The notes: generated by a model from the letters alone, not told the origin. A stretch of 52,089 bases of DNA from Castellaniella sp041675725 (GCF_041675725.1 NZ_JBAYTI010000017.1:1-52089); one strand, 5' to 3'. Positions 26,872 to 36,399 are shown, counted from the stretch's first letter. Program-made: numbers and translations.

Positions 26872-27046
26872 GACGGGAAAACGCAACCCTCTGTCGGATT
26901 TATCTATTTATATTAACGCATCAACCGTCGATACTAAAGCTCAGAATTTCATAAGAAAGCGGCTCAAATCGTATGGTTTGTGACGTCGCACATCGTATCA
27001 AGAAGTAAACACGATGACAAATCACATGTCGGAGTAGGCAACGTAC
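26872..27046. promoter_or_regulatory. Divergent control region between the AraC regulator and the chemoreceptor
   Basis: This 175-base gap is AT-rich in its first half. GGAG at 27031-27034 lies 12 bases before the receptor ATG and is a loose ribosome site. I looked for a sigma-28 promoter here and found only poor matches (for example TAAAGCTC at 26934 without a fitting -10). Confidence 0.35.
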
Positions 27047-28918
27047 ATGAAAAACATCAAAATCAGCACCCGGTTATGGTTGGCATTCGGCTTCCTGCTG
27101 TTCCTGTCGGCCATCCTGGTGGGCATCGCACTGTGGAACATGCAGGTCATGGTAGGCAACCAAGACGACATCCGGCAGCGCCAGGAAATCCAGACCCTGC
27201 TCAACGAAATCGAAAGCCTGGTCAAGATCAAGGACCCCATGGTGTACGGCTATGCGGTGGCGCCCGACACCCAGTCCGAGCTCTATTTCAGAAATGGCGA
27301 GGCCGCCTCCACGCAGCAGCTGGGGCGCGCCGTTCAGCAGGCCGATGGCCTGATCCACGAGCCCGAGGCCCGCGTGCTTTACGACGATCTCGTAAAGCAT
27401 CGCAATCAGTACATCACGGCCGTCAGTGACATGGTGATGCAGGTCAAGCACTCGGGGCACAGCGATCAGATATTCACCGCCATCAATGGCCCATTGGCGG
27501 CCGTACAGGCCCAATTTCTCGGAAGCGTGCAGGCGTTGGTCGGGTTCCAGAATGATCGGGTGCGCGAAGCGCTCGAACAATCCGCGGCAGTGAACCGGCT
27601 CAGCGAGCAGATCCTGTGGCTGGTGGGGGCCCTGGTGTTGCTTTTTGGCAGCATCACCGGCTGGCGCATCAGCCGCGCGATCGCGGTACCCTTGCAAACC
27701 GCCGTGACGGTGGCGCAGCGCGTCGCCCGGCGCGACTTCAGCCAGACGGTGCAGGCGCATGGCCAGGACGAAATCGGCCAATTGCTCAAGGCGCTCGAAG
27801 ACATGCAAAGCGGCCTGAGCGAGGTCATGCTCTTGGTGCGCCAGGACTCAGACTCCGTGGCCCTCGCGGCGTCGCAGATTTCGGCCGGCAACCTCGACTT
27901 GTCCTCTCGCACCGAGCAGCAATCCAGTTCCCTGGCCGAAACCGCCGCCACCATGGAAGAAATCACCTCGACTGTGCGCCAGAATGCCGACAACGCGCAG
28001 CAGGCCAACTCGCTGGCGGGCGACGCCAGCAAAACGGCGCAAGAAGGCGGCGACGTCATCAGCAGCCTGGTGGCGACCATGGGCGAAATCAACGTCAAAT
28101 CGCAGCAGGTCACCGAAATCGTCGGGGTGATCGACTCCATCGCCTTCCAAACCAATATTCTGGCCCTCAATGCCGCCGTCGAAGCCGCCCGCGCGGGCGA
28201 GCAGGGCCGGGGTTTCGCCGTGGTGGCCTCCGAGGTCCGGGCGCTGGCGCAGCGCAGCGCCGAGTCGGCCAAAGAAATCAAGACGCTCATCAATGCCTCT
28301 GAACAGGCTGCCCACCACGGCAACGAGCAGGCTCAGCGCGCCGAGGCATCGATGCAGGAGGTGGTCGACAGCATCCGGCGCGTGACCGACATCGTGGGTG
28401 AGATCAGCGCGGCCAGCCAGGAACAGACGACAGCCATCGAGCAGGTCAATTCGGCGGTGGCACAAATGGACGACGTGACCCGCCAGAACGCCAGCCTGGT
28501 GGAAGAGTCGGCCGCAGCGGCGACCAGCCTGCAAGAACAGGCCGACGGCCTGGCGCGGCTGGTCGGTACGTTTACACTGCGCGAGCCGTCCCCGCACAGC
28601 GCGGCAGCCCAGCACGCCCACGAGCACGGTGGCGGGGCGGCGGCGTCACAGGGCGCCAGCGGCGCAAAAGCCCGTTTGGCCGGTCAATCCGGGGCCGCCC
28701 TGGCCGGCCCCGCGCTGCTGGCCAGTGCCGGAAATGGCACATCCCAGCCCAGAAGGCCGGCCGTCGGGCTATCGTCCGACATCAAGGTCGGCGCGGCTGC
28801 CGCTTCGCAGAAAAAACCCGCGCCGGCACCCGAAGGCGGGCATCGTGCCCGCCGGGAGAACGGCACCGCGGCGGCTGGCCAGACCCCCCATAGCGTAGGC
28901 GAATGGGCCGAATTCTAA
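27047..28918 (+). CDS. Methyl-accepting chemotaxis protein with C-terminal CheR-type pentapeptide
   Basis: 623 aa. Transmembrane helix 1 at about 10-30, periplasmic four-helix-bundle sensor 31-188, helix 2 at 189-206, HAMP 207-260, then the signalling hairpin with the invariant tip FQTNILALNAAVEAARAGEQGRGFAVVA (367-394). Residues 515-618 are an Ala/Gly/Pro-rich linker, and the protein ends EWAEF, an xWxxF tail like the NWETF of Tsr/Tar that tethers CheR. It would sense a periplasmic ligand and control CheA. The ligand cannot be told. It is the only receptor in the window and sits just before flhDC. Confidence 0.94.
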   Translation: MKNIKISTRLWLAFGFLLFLSAILVGIALWNMQVMVGNQDDIRQRQEIQTLLNEIESLVKIKDPMVYGYAVAPDTQSELYFRNGEAASTQQLGRAVQQADGLIHEPEARVLYDDLVKHRNQYITAVSDMVMQVKHSGHSDQIFTAINGPLAAVQAQFLGSVQALVGFQNDRVREALEQSAAVNRLSEQILWLVGALVLLFGSITGWRISRAIAVPLQTAVTVAQRVARRDFSQTVQAHGQDEIGQLLKALEDMQSGLSEVMLLVRQDSDSVALAASQISAGNLDLSSRTEQQSSSLAETAATMEEITSTVRQNADNAQQANSLAGDASKTAQEGGDVISSLVATMGEINVKSQQVTEIVGVIDSIAFQTNILALNAAVEAARAGEQGRGFAVVASEVRALAQRSAESAKEIKTLINASEQAAHHGNEQAQRAEASMQEVVDSIRRVTDIVGEISAASQEQTTAIEQVNSAVAQMDDVTRQNASLVEESAAAATSLQEQADGLARLVGTFTLREPSPHSAAAQHAHEHGGGAAASQGASGAKARLAGQSGAALAGPALLASAGNGTSQPRRPAVGLSSDIKVGAAAASQKKPAPAPEGGHRARRENGTAAAGQTPHSVGEWAEF

Positions 28919-29013
28919 TGTCGGGATCCGGAGACATTCGCGCGGCCTGAGCGGCTCTGTTCAATCATCCGGAGCGGAAAAGCTCCACAGAAGTCAACGT
29001 GGAGACGGTTGTC

Positions 29014-29337
29014 ATGTATCACCACAACCCTGCAGTACTGCATGATGTTTATGAGATCAACCTGTCGTATCTGATGCTCGCCCAGAAGCTCCTCGGAGAA
29101 AACCTGGCAGCCGGCGCCTACCGGCTTGGGGTCGATCAGGACACGGCCGAGCTGTTGCTGAACTTGTCCCCCGCACAGGTCGTGCGGCTTGCCCAGTCCA
29201 GTTCCCTGGTGTGTGGCTTTCGGCTCAATGATGCCGATCTGCTGCAGTCCTTGTGCCAGGGTACGCTCGATGGCATATTGCAGCAGGCCCATGCGGCCAT
29301 TCTAATGGCCCAACCTGCTGCCGAATTGGTCAAATGA
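29014..29337 (+). CDS. flhD: Flagellar master regulator subunit FlhD
   Basis: 107 aa from the ATG at 29014, with GGAGA nine bases upstream; a GTG five codons earlier is less likely. VYEINLSYLMLAQKLL, AYRLGVDQDTAELL, LSPAQVVRLAQSSSLVCGFR align well with FlhD. With FlhC it forms the FlhD4C2 activator of class II flagellar promoters. Its TGA overlaps the flhC ATG (ATGA). Confidence 0.94.
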   Translation: MYHHNPAVLHDVYEINLSYLMLAQKLLGENLAAGAYRLGVDQDTAELLLNLSPAQVVRLAQSSSLVCGFRLNDADLLQSLCQGTLDGILQQAHAAILMAQPAAELVK

Positions 29338-29882
29338 GCAAACCCAGCGTTGCCCAGGAAGCCGCCGAGATCCTTCTCGCCTCCGAGATGATCCGCCTGG
29401 GTGCGCGCCTGCAGGTCCTGCAGGCGGAAACCCGCCTGAGCTACGATCGGCTGTCGCGCCTGTATCGTGACATCTGCGGGCGGTCCGCGCCCAAGGGCAT
29501 GTTGCCATACTCGCTCGACTGGTACATGACCTGGTTGCCCAACGTGCACAGCAGCCTGTTCTACAACATCCACTGCTACCTGAAAGACAGGGTGGGGATC
29601 GCCCCGATCCAGGCGGCCGTCGAAGCCTACAAACTGTATCTCGAGCAGGTGCAGGCGGGCCTGGTGCCCGATGCCCGCTCGGGCGACGCGCCGCTCTTGA
29701 GTTTCACCCGTGCCTGGATGCTGCTGCGTTTCTTCGATAGTGGCCAGCTCCAGTGTTCACGCTGTGTCCGTTGTCGTGGCCAGTTCGTTGCCCACGCCCA
29801 TGATCCGGATGCCCATTATGTATGCAGCATTTGCAAGCCGCCTCCGCGCGCCGGAAAAGTGCGGGCATCCCCAAGAAACTAG
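29334..29882 (+). CDS. flhC: Flagellar master regulator subunit FlhC
   Basis: 182 aa. MIRLGARLQVLQAETRLSYDRLSRLYRDI is the conserved start; four cysteines in CSRCVRC (plus a second C-x2-C in VCSICK) match the zinc site of FlhC. It provides DNA binding to FlhD4C2. Start and flhD stop overlap by four bases, so the two are made in ratio. The frame extends upstream, but the coupled ATG is the family start. Confidence 0.94.
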   Translation: MSKPSVAQEAAEILLASEMIRLGARLQVLQAETRLSYDRLSRLYRDICGRSAPKGMLPYSLDWYMTWLPNVHSSLFYNIHCYLKDRVGIAPIQAAVEAYKLYLEQVQAGLVPDARSGDAPLLSFTRAWMLLRFFDSGQLQCSRCVRCRGQFVAHAHDPDAHYVCSICKPPPRAGKVRASPRN

Positions 29883-30036
29883 CGCAGTGATCTCGAAGGG
29901 CGCCACCTGGCCGACTGCACTCGCAGCGGGCGGGCCGCCATCGATCATCACCGTCCGGATTCCGGATCACGATGGCTGGATTAGGGCGGGAAAACCCATC
30001 CGAATCCAGGCTTTGCTTCCCGAAAAAGCAGCGATC
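29883..30036 (+). other. flhC-motA intergenic region
   Basis: This 154-base gap has an inverted repeat (TCCGG-att-CCGGA, 29954-29966) extended by CATC/GATG arms, without a T run. It could be an mRNA structure between flhDC and motA. I find no sigma-28 promoter and no small gene with support. Confidence 0.3.
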
Positions 30037-30930
30037 ATGACTGCATTCGTAAAAGGCCATGTCGTGTTTATCTTTCTTGGATACCTGGTCGTCGGGTTGG
30101 CCGTGATCGGCAGCTACGTGCTCATGGGGGGGCATCTGGGGGCGTTGTACCAGCCCTTCGAATTCCTGCTGATAGGGGGCTGTGCCGTGGGGGCCTATAT
30201 CGGTGGCAGCAACTTGGATTCCGTGCGCTTGCTGGGCCGCGCCATCCCCTGGGCCTTGCGCCGTGACACCCACAACAAGGCGCTGTTCATGGAATTGCTG
30301 TCGGTCCTGTACAAGATCCTCCAACGCATGCGGCGAGACGGGCCCATGGCCATCGAATCAGAGATCGAGGATCCGCCGGCAAGCCCATTGTTCGCAGAGT
30401 TCCCCCAGGTGACCCGCAACCCGCGCCTGATGGAATTTCTCACCGATTACCTGCGCATCATGATCAGCGGAAACATGAATGCCTTCGAGATCGAGCAGCT
30501 CATGGACGAAGAAATCGAGGCCGCCAAAAATGAACACGACATCCCCATCAACGCCCTGAAGTCGGTGGCCGATGGCTTGCCCGCGTTCGGCATCGTGGCT
30601 GCCGTTCTGGGCGTCGTCAAAGCGTTGGCTGCGGTAGACCAACCGCCCGCCATACTGGCCGACCTGATTTCCAAGGCGATGGTGGGTACCTTCCTGGGGA
30701 TATTGTTGTCATATGGCTTTGTTTCGCCGCTGGCATCGGCCCTCGAGCGCCAGGCCAAGGCGCGCCTGAAAACCCTGGAGTGCATCAAGATTACGTTGCT
30801 GGCCAGCCTGAACGGTTATCCACCCCCGCTGGCCATCGAATTCGGGCGCAAGGTTTTGTTTTCTTCCGTCCGCCCCTCCTTCAGCGAACTCGATGGCCAC
30901 GTGCGCGAGTTTCGCCGTCAGGCAGATTAG
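30037..30930 (+). CDS. motA: Flagellar stator protein MotA
   Basis: 297 aa from the ATG at 30037. Four hydrophobic helices: FIFLGYLVVGLAVIGSYVLMGG, a second from FEFLLIGGCAVGAYIG, then two in the C-terminal half (PAFGIVAAVLGVVKAL, MVGTFLGILLSYGFVSPL). The cytoplasmic loop between helices 2 and 3 carries the charged residues that contact FliG. MotA5B2 units conduct ions to turn the rotor. No strong ribosome site is visible. motB follows after 8 bases. Confidence 0.95.
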   Translation: MTAFVKGHVVFIFLGYLVVGLAVIGSYVLMGGHLGALYQPFEFLLIGGCAVGAYIGGSNLDSVRLLGRAIPWALRRDTHNKALFMELLSVLYKILQRMRRDGPMAIESEIEDPPASPLFAEFPQVTRNPRLMEFLTDYLRIMISGNMNAFEIEQLMDEEIEAAKNEHDIPINALKSVADGLPAFGIVAAVLGVVKALAAVDQPPAILADLISKAMVGTFLGILLSYGFVSPLASALERQAKARLKTLECIKITLLASLNGYPPPLAIEFGRKVLFSSVRPSFSELDGHVREFRRQAD

Positions 30931-30938
30931 CATCGGTT

Positions 30939-31913
30939 ATGGCGCGGCATATGGAACCCGGGCGTGTCGTCATTCGGCGCAAGCGCATTCCTGACCCGTC
31001 TGCTCATGGCGGCAGCTGGAAGATCGCCTATGCGGATTTCATGACGGCGATGATGGCCTTTTTTCTGGTCATGTGGCTGCTTTTGCTGGTACCGCGCACT
31101 GATCTGCAGGAAATCGCGCAGTATTTCCGCATGAGCCTGTCCGAGGCCATGCAGGCCAACGATCACGCGGGCTCCACCCGCTCGGTGATCCCCGGAGGCG
31201 ATCCCAGCGTGATTCCAGAGCAGTTCAAGCTCGACGACAGCGGCTCCATTTCCCAAGACAGCCTGGGCCAGGCCATGGCGCCGATACCCGAACCGGACGC
31301 CGGGGCCCTCGATGAGGACGAAGCCGACCAGCGCCAGCTCGAAGATCTGAAGCGCACGCTCGAGAGCCTCATCGCACGCAACCCCGTCCTGCAGCAATTC
31401 AGGCCGCAACTGTTGCTCGACATGACCCCGGACGGGCTGCGCATCCAGATCCTGGACCAGAACAATCGGCCCATGTTTGCCTTGGGCAGTGACATCGTGC
31501 AGTCGTACATGCGCGATATCCTGCGTGAGCTCGCGGTGCCCCTGAACGCGCTGCCCAATGCCATTACCGTCTCGGGGCACACCGATGCCATGCGCTATGC
31601 CCAGGGCGACCGCAGCTACAGCAACTGGGAACTGTCCGCCGACCGGGCCAATGCCGCACGGCGCGAGCTGATCATCGGCGGGCTCGTGGAACACAAGATC
31701 AAGCGCATTTTGGGGCTGGGGGAAACCGTGAACCTGGTCAAGGAAGAGCCGCTGGCCGCCGTGAACCGGCGTATCAGCATCCTGGTACTCAACAAACGGG
31801 CCGAGCGGCGCATCGATCGCCAGGATGCCGTCGGGGCCCAGAGCCTCGAGGCGCTGCAAGCCTTGAACAGGGGCCGATTCCAGCCCGCTGGCGAATCACC
31901 GGAGGCCTTATGA
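30939..31913 (+). CDS. motB: Flagellar stator protein MotB
   Basis: 324 aa from the ATG at 30939. A single N-terminal helix (AYADFMTAMMAFFLVMWLLLL) carries the proton-binding Asp in YADFM. The C-terminal OmpA-like domain (ITVSGHTDAM, LSADRANAARREL) anchors the stator to peptidoglycan; NRRISILVLNK is the usual end of that domain. The stop overlaps the cheA ATG by four bases. The phenotype of a proton-driven rather than sodium-driven motor is likely but not certain from sequence. Confidence 0.95.
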   Translation: MARHMEPGRVVIRRKRIPDPSAHGGSWKIAYADFMTAMMAFFLVMWLLLLVPRTDLQEIAQYFRMSLSEAMQANDHAGSTRSVIPGGDPSVIPEQFKLDDSGSISQDSLGQAMAPIPEPDAGALDEDEADQRQLEDLKRTLESLIARNPVLQQFRPQLLLDMTPDGLRIQILDQNNRPMFALGSDIVQSYMRDILRELAVPLNALPNAITVSGHTDAMRYAQGDRSYSNWELSADRANAARRELIIGGLVEHKIKRILGLGETVNLVKEEPLAAVNRRISILVLNKRAERRIDRQDAVGAQSLEALQALNRGRFQPAGESPEAL

Positions 31914-33919
31914 GCGAAGCCGTAGACCTGAGTGAATTCTTCGATACTTTCTTCGATGAGGCAGACGAGCTGCTCGATGCCATGGAGCAGCACTTGCTGC
32001 ATCTCGATCCTGCCGCGCCCGACATGGATGCGCTCGCCGCGATATTCCGGGCCGCGCATTCCATCAAGGGGGGGGCGGCCACCTTTGGCTGCTTCGAAGA
32101 ACTGACGACCGTCACCCACACCCTGGAAAACATTCTTGATCCCATCCGGCACGGGGATATCGCTTTGCAGGCCGGGATGATCGATCTTTTTCTGGAGACA
32201 AAAGACGTGTTGAGCGCTCAAGTAGCCGCCTATAGAAAGCAGGCCGCGCCCGATGAGGCAGCCTATGCCCGCATTTGTGCCCAGCTGCAGGCGTTGGCCG
32301 GTACGACGCACACTGCGCCAGACGATGAGGCCGACTGGCCGGTGCGCGTGCGCATCGAGCGCCTGGCACAGGAAGACACCGCCGCCATCGCGCACGAAAT
32401 GGGCCTGATGGGCACGGTGTTGCATCAAGTTCATGACGACGCCGGCTGGTCGGTCTGGCTGGACACCTCTGTGCGCCCGCACGATCTGGCCGCGGTCTGC
32501 TGCTTTGTCGTGGATGCCGATCAAGTGCATGTCACGCGCGAACCGGTGCCAGGCATCGAGGCGGCCGCAGTAGAAAATGCGCCGCAGCCGTGGCCGGATG
32601 CCGAGGCGCCCGCCGCAGCGGAACATGCCGCCGGGCAGGTGCCTGATCCGGCCTGCGCCGCACCAGGCGATCGTTCGTCCGTTCAGGCGCCGCGCACCGA
32701 GTCTGAGACGGCCCGGGGCGGCACCGTAAAAGAGCGGGGCACCATCCGCGTGGGGGTCGAAAAGGTCGATCAGATCATCAATTTGGTGGGTGAGCTGGTG
32801 ATTACGCAGGCCATGCTGGCACAAAGCTCCCAGGGGCTGGACGCGATCGTTCACGATCGCCTGTTGGGCGGCATCGAGCAGCTCGATCGCAATGCGCGCG
32901 ATCTCCAGGAGGCGGTGATGTCGATCCGCATGGTGCCCATGGATTATGTCTTCAGCCGGTTCCCACGGGTCGTGCGCGAAAGCGCGGCCCGGCTGGGCAA
33001 GAAGATCCGCCTGGAAACACACGGCCAGGCAACCGAGCTCGACAAGAGCCTGATCGAACGGATCATCGACCCGCTGACGCACCTGGTACGCAACAGCCTG
33101 GACCACGGCATCGAGCGGCCAGCCGATCGCGAGGCCCATGGCAAACCGCCGGAAGGGGTCCTGACCCTGACCGCCCAGCATAGTGGCGGGCACGTCGTGA
33201 TCGAAGTCTGCGATGACGGCGCCGGGCTCAATCGCGAGCGCATCCTGGCCAAGGCGCGCGAAGCCGGTCTGTCGGTGTCGGATGCGACGCCAGACGAAGA
33301 ACTCTGGCCGCTGGTGTTTGCGCCGGGCTTCTCCACGGCTGAACAGGTGACCGACATTTCCGGCAGGGGGGTCGGGATGGATGTCGTACGGCGCAACATC
33401 CAGAGCCTGGGCGGCCACATCCAGCTGTTTTCGCAGGTCGGCCACGGCACGACGACCCGCATCGTTCTGCCGCTGACTTTGGCCATCCTGGATGGCATGT
33501 CGGTCAAGGTCGGGGCTGAAACGTTCATATTGCCCCTGGGCCACGTCAATGAATCCCTGCAGGCCAGCGCAGATCAGATCCGCGAGCTGTCCGCCGGCGA
33601 ACAGGTGCTGCACGTGCGGGGCGAGTACCTGTCCATCGTGCCGCTGCATCAGGTATTTCAGGTTCCAGGCGCCGAAACAGATCCGGCCCGTGCCATCGCC
33701 GTCATCGTGCAGGCCGAAGAATCCCGCTTTGCCGTATTGGTCGATCAGCTGGTTGGCCAGCATCAGGTCGTGGTCAAGAGCCTGGAGGCGAATTACCGCA
33801 AGGTATCCGGCATTTCGGCGGCCACGATCCTGGGCGACGGCAGCGTGGCCCTGATTGTCGACATCTTCGCACTCATGCGCCAGGCCCGGCCCGTCGCCGT
33901 GGCCGAGCTGGCCACCTGA
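31910..33919 (+). CDS. cheA: Chemotaxis histidine kinase CheA
   Basis: 669 aa. The HPt domain holds phospho-acceptor His50 in FRAAHSIKGG. A P2-like segment for CheY/CheB docking follows (about 143-215), then a proline/alanine linker. Dimerisation begins near 280 (VDQIINLVGELVITQAML), ATPase motifs are HLVRNSLDHGIE, VCDDGAGLNRERI and GRGVGMDVVRRNI, and the CheW-like domain ends the protein. Receptor-bound CheA phosphorylates CheY and CheB. The start is coupled to motB. Confidence 0.97.
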   Translation: MSEAVDLSEFFDTFFDEADELLDAMEQHLLHLDPAAPDMDALAAIFRAAHSIKGGAATFGCFEELTTVTHTLENILDPIRHGDIALQAGMIDLFLETKDVLSAQVAAYRKQAAPDEAAYARICAQLQALAGTTHTAPDDEADWPVRVRIERLAQEDTAAIAHEMGLMGTVLHQVHDDAGWSVWLDTSVRPHDLAAVCCFVVDADQVHVTREPVPGIEAAAVENAPQPWPDAEAPAAAEHAAGQVPDPACAAPGDRSSVQAPRTESETARGGTVKERGTIRVGVEKVDQIINLVGELVITQAMLAQSSQGLDAIVHDRLLGGIEQLDRNARDLQEAVMSIRMVPMDYVFSRFPRVVRESAARLGKKIRLETHGQATELDKSLIERIIDPLTHLVRNSLDHGIERPADREAHGKPPEGVLTLTAQHSGGHVVIEVCDDGAGLNRERILAKAREAGLSVSDATPDEELWPLVFAPGFSTAEQVTDISGRGVGMDVVRRNIQSLGGHIQLFSQVGHGTTTRIVLPLTLAILDGMSVKVGAETFILPLGHVNESLQASADQIRELSAGEQVLHVRGEYLSIVPLHQVFQVPGAETDPARAIAVIVQAEESRFAVLVDQLVGQHQVVVKSLEANYRKVSGISAATILGDGSVALIVDIFALMRQARPVAVAELAT

Positions 33920-33948
33920 CTAACATTTCTGCACCCCTTGGAGTCCAC

Positions 33949-34455
33949 ATGAACCCAGTCCACACCAAATCCCAGGATGACTCGGCCCTGGATCACGAGT
34001 TTCTGGTGTTTGCCCTTGCACAACAGGAATACGGCATCGATATCCTCAAAGTGCAGGAAATCCGCGGCTACGACGAGCATTCCGTGACGCGGATCGCCAA
34101 TGTCCCTTCATTCATCAAGGGGGTCACCAATCTGCGGGGCGTCATTGTGCCGGTCGTCGACTTGCGCGTGCGTCTGAATCTCGAGCAGGTCCGCTACGAC
34201 GAACACACCGTGGTCATCATTCTGAACATCCATTCGCGGGTGGTCGGTATCGTGGTCGATGCGGTGTCGGACGTCCAGACCCTGAAGCCGGCCCAGATCA
34301 GTGCCGCGCCACAGTTCGGTTCGGCCTTTGCCGCAGAATACCTGACCGGCATCGGCACGGCCGACGATCGCATGCTGATACTGATTGACATCGAAGCGCT
34401 GATGACGAGCCGGGACATGGCCCTGATCGATCACGAAATCGAGCATGTCAGCTGA
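33949..34455 (+). CDS. cheW: Chemotaxis coupling protein CheW
   Basis: 168 aa. EFLVFALAQQEYGIDILKVQEI, VPSFIKGVTNLRGVIVPVVDLR and the GIVVDAVSDVQTL block are standard CheW. It links chemoreceptors to CheA. TTGGAG-type ribosome site (33936-33941) precedes the ATG. The last 11 bases overlap cheR. In several relatives a receptor gene stands between cheW and cheR; here there is none. Confidence 0.96.
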   Translation: MNPVHTKSQDDSALDHEFLVFALAQQEYGIDILKVQEIRGYDEHSVTRIANVPSFIKGVTNLRGVIVPVVDLRVRLNLEQVRYDEHTVVIILNIHSRVVGIVVDAVSDVQTLKPAQISAAPQFGSAFAAEYLTGIGTADDRMLILIDIEALMTSRDMALIDHEIEHVS

Positions 34456-35290
34456 TACGGCCGATCTGTTTCCCAGCCAGCAGGCCGCTTGGGCGCAAAC
34501 CCGCCTCGAAGCGGGGCAGGTCGAGCGCGCGCAGCGGCTGCTGCGCCGTCACTGTGGCATGGTGCTGGGCACGCACAAGCGCATGATGGCCGAGCGCGTC
34601 CTGCGCGAGCGGGTCGATCTGACGGGCGCTTACGACGTCACGGCGTATCTGAACAGTCTGGAGCAAGACGCCGCGCATCCCGAATGGGAGCACTTCGTCA
34701 ATGCGTTCATGATCAATCACACGGCGTTCTTTCGCGAAGACTATCACTTCCCGATCCTGGCCGAGTTCGTGCAGGATCGCCCGCGGCCCGTCCATATCTG
34801 GTGTGCGGCAGCCTCGACTGGCGAGGAACCGTATTCCATCGCGATGACCCTGCAGTCCGTCTGTGCAAATGCGTTTTCGGTCTGGGCGACCGATATCGAT
34901 ACCGAAGCCCTGGCCCAGGCCCGTGACGCTGTTTATCCGCTCGAACGGGTGCAGTCCGTTCCTGCGCATTTATTGCGCAGCCATTTCCAGCGGGGCCTGG
35001 GCGTGCAGCAGGGCTTTGCACGGGTGCGGCCCGAGCTCGCCGCCACCGTCACGTTCCAGTCATTCAATCTGGCCAGTGCCCACTGGCAGGTGGGGCAGCG
35101 TTTCGATGCCATTTTTTGCCGCAACACCATGATTTATTTTGATCGGGCTCTTCAGGAAAAGATCCTGCGCCGCTTTGTTCATTGGCTCAAACCCGATGGG
35201 CTGATTTTCGTCGGTCATTCCGAAAGCTATACCGATTTGCGCGACTGCGTCCGCTTGCGGGGCAAAGCGGTCTACACCAGGGCGGGCTGA
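34445..35290 (+). CDS. cheR: Chemotaxis receptor methyltransferase CheR
   Basis: 281 aa. N-terminal helical receptor-binding domain, then the S-adenosylmethionine site IWCAAASTGEEPYSIAM and DAIFCRNTMIYFD. It methylates glutamates in receptors; the EWAEF tail of the receptor gene at 27047 is a possible docking site. Translation is probably coupled to cheW (11-base overlap). Confidence 0.96.
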   Translation: MSADTADLFPSQQAAWAQTRLEAGQVERAQRLLRRHCGMVLGTHKRMMAERVLRERVDLTGAYDVTAYLNSLEQDAAHPEWEHFVNAFMINHTAFFREDYHFPILAEFVQDRPRPVHIWCAAASTGEEPYSIAMTLQSVCANAFSVWATDIDTEALAQARDAVYPLERVQSVPAHLLRSHFQRGLGVQQGFARVRPELAATVTFQSFNLASAHWQVGQRFDAIFCRNTMIYFDRALQEKILRRFVHWLKPDGLIFVGHSESYTDLRDCVRLRGKAVYTRAG

Positions 35291-35293
35291 CCT

Positions 35294-36361
35294 ATGACAA
35301 CGGTCAAACGTTCCAAGATTCGCGTCCTGTGTGTCGATGACTCCGCGCTCGTGCGCAGCCTGATGGCGCGCATCATCAGCCAGCAGCCCGACATGGAAGT
35401 GGTCGCTGCGGCGGCACACCCGCTCGAAGCCCGGGACCTGATCAAGCAGCACAATCCCGATGTGCTGACCCTGGATGTCGAAATGCCCTACATGGACGGC
35501 CTCGATTTTCTCGAGCGCCTGATGCGCCTGCGGCCCATGCCGGTGGTCATGGTGTCTTCGCTGACCGAACGGCACTCGGAGATCACGCTGCGGGCCCTCG
35601 AGCTGGGTGCGGTGGATTTCGTCACCAAACCCAGGCTGGGCCTGAAGGATGGCCTGCTGAGCTACGCGGACACCATTGCCGACAAGATCCGGGCGGCCGC
35701 CCAGGCGCACGTTCGCGTCGTCAATCAGAAACGTCCGCCCGCCCGCGCGCGCCTGTCCGGGCCGCTGGCCTCCACCGAAAAAATCGTGGCCATCGGGGCG
35801 TCCACCGGCGGGGTCGAGGCCATCCGCCAAGTGCTCGAACCCATGCCGGCCAACAGCCCGGCCATCTTGATCACCCAGCACATGCCCGCGGGCTTCACGC
35901 GTTCGTTCGTACAGCGGCTGGACGCATTGTGCGCCATCACGGTGCACGAGGCCGAGCATGGGCAGCGCATCCTGCCCGGGCATGCCTATCTGGCGCCGGG
36001 CGGGATCGCGCATCTGACCCTTGCCCGCTCGGGCGCGGATTACGTCGTGGCCCTCGACCACGGGCCGCCCGTCAATCGCCATCGGCCGTCGGTCGACGTG
36101 CTGTTTCGTTCCACGGCCGCGGTTGCAGGCAAGAACGCGATCGGTGTCATTCTGACCGGGATGGGCAAGGATGGCGCACTGGGTCTGCTGGCGATGCGGC
36201 AGGCGGGCGCCCAGACGCTGGCCCAGGACGAGGCCAGCAGTGTGGTCTTCGGCATGCCCCGCGAGGCGCTGCTGATCGAAGCCGCCGAGGCCGCGGTGCC
36301 TTTGCAGGCCATGAGCGAAGTCATTCTTGAAAAAGCGGGTGCCTATGGGCATCGGGTCTGA
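35294..36361 (+). CDS. cheB: Chemotaxis response regulator methylesterase CheB
   Basis: 355 aa. Receiver domain with Asp61 in TLDVEMPYMDG and a C-terminal methylesterase whose catalytic Ser is in IGASTGGVEA, His in TQHMPAGFT, and Asp in LTGMGKDGA. It removes methyl groups or amidates from receptors after phosphorylation by CheA. It starts 3 bases after cheR. The companion deamidase gene cheD is not found nearby. Confidence 0.96.
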   Translation: MTTVKRSKIRVLCVDDSALVRSLMARIISQQPDMEVVAAAAHPLEARDLIKQHNPDVLTLDVEMPYMDGLDFLERLMRLRPMPVVMVSSLTERHSEITLRALELGAVDFVTKPRLGLKDGLLSYADTIADKIRAAAQAHVRVVNQKRPPARARLSGPLASTEKIVAIGASTGGVEAIRQVLEPMPANSPAILITQHMPAGFTRSFVQRLDALCAITVHEAEHGQRILPGHAYLAPGGIAHLTLARSGADYVVALDHGPPVNRHRPSVDVLFRSTAAVAGKNAIGVILTGMGKDGALGLLAMRQAGAQTLAQDEASSVVFGMPREALLIEAAEAAVPLQAMSEVILEKAGAYGHRV

Positions 36362-36399
36362 AATGTTCAACAGGCAGGCGCCTTGGGAGGCATCACGCT

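Noticed and set aside
26915..26960. Possible sigma-28 promoter for the chemoreceptor
   Set aside because: TAAAGCTC has no CCG-type -10 eleven bases downstream, and CCGTCGAT nearby has a poor -35; the match is no better than chance.
31616..33763. 715-codon open frame on the minus strand opposite motB and cheA
   Set aside because: Antisense shadow of conserved motB and cheA; His- and Gln-rich translation without any family motif.
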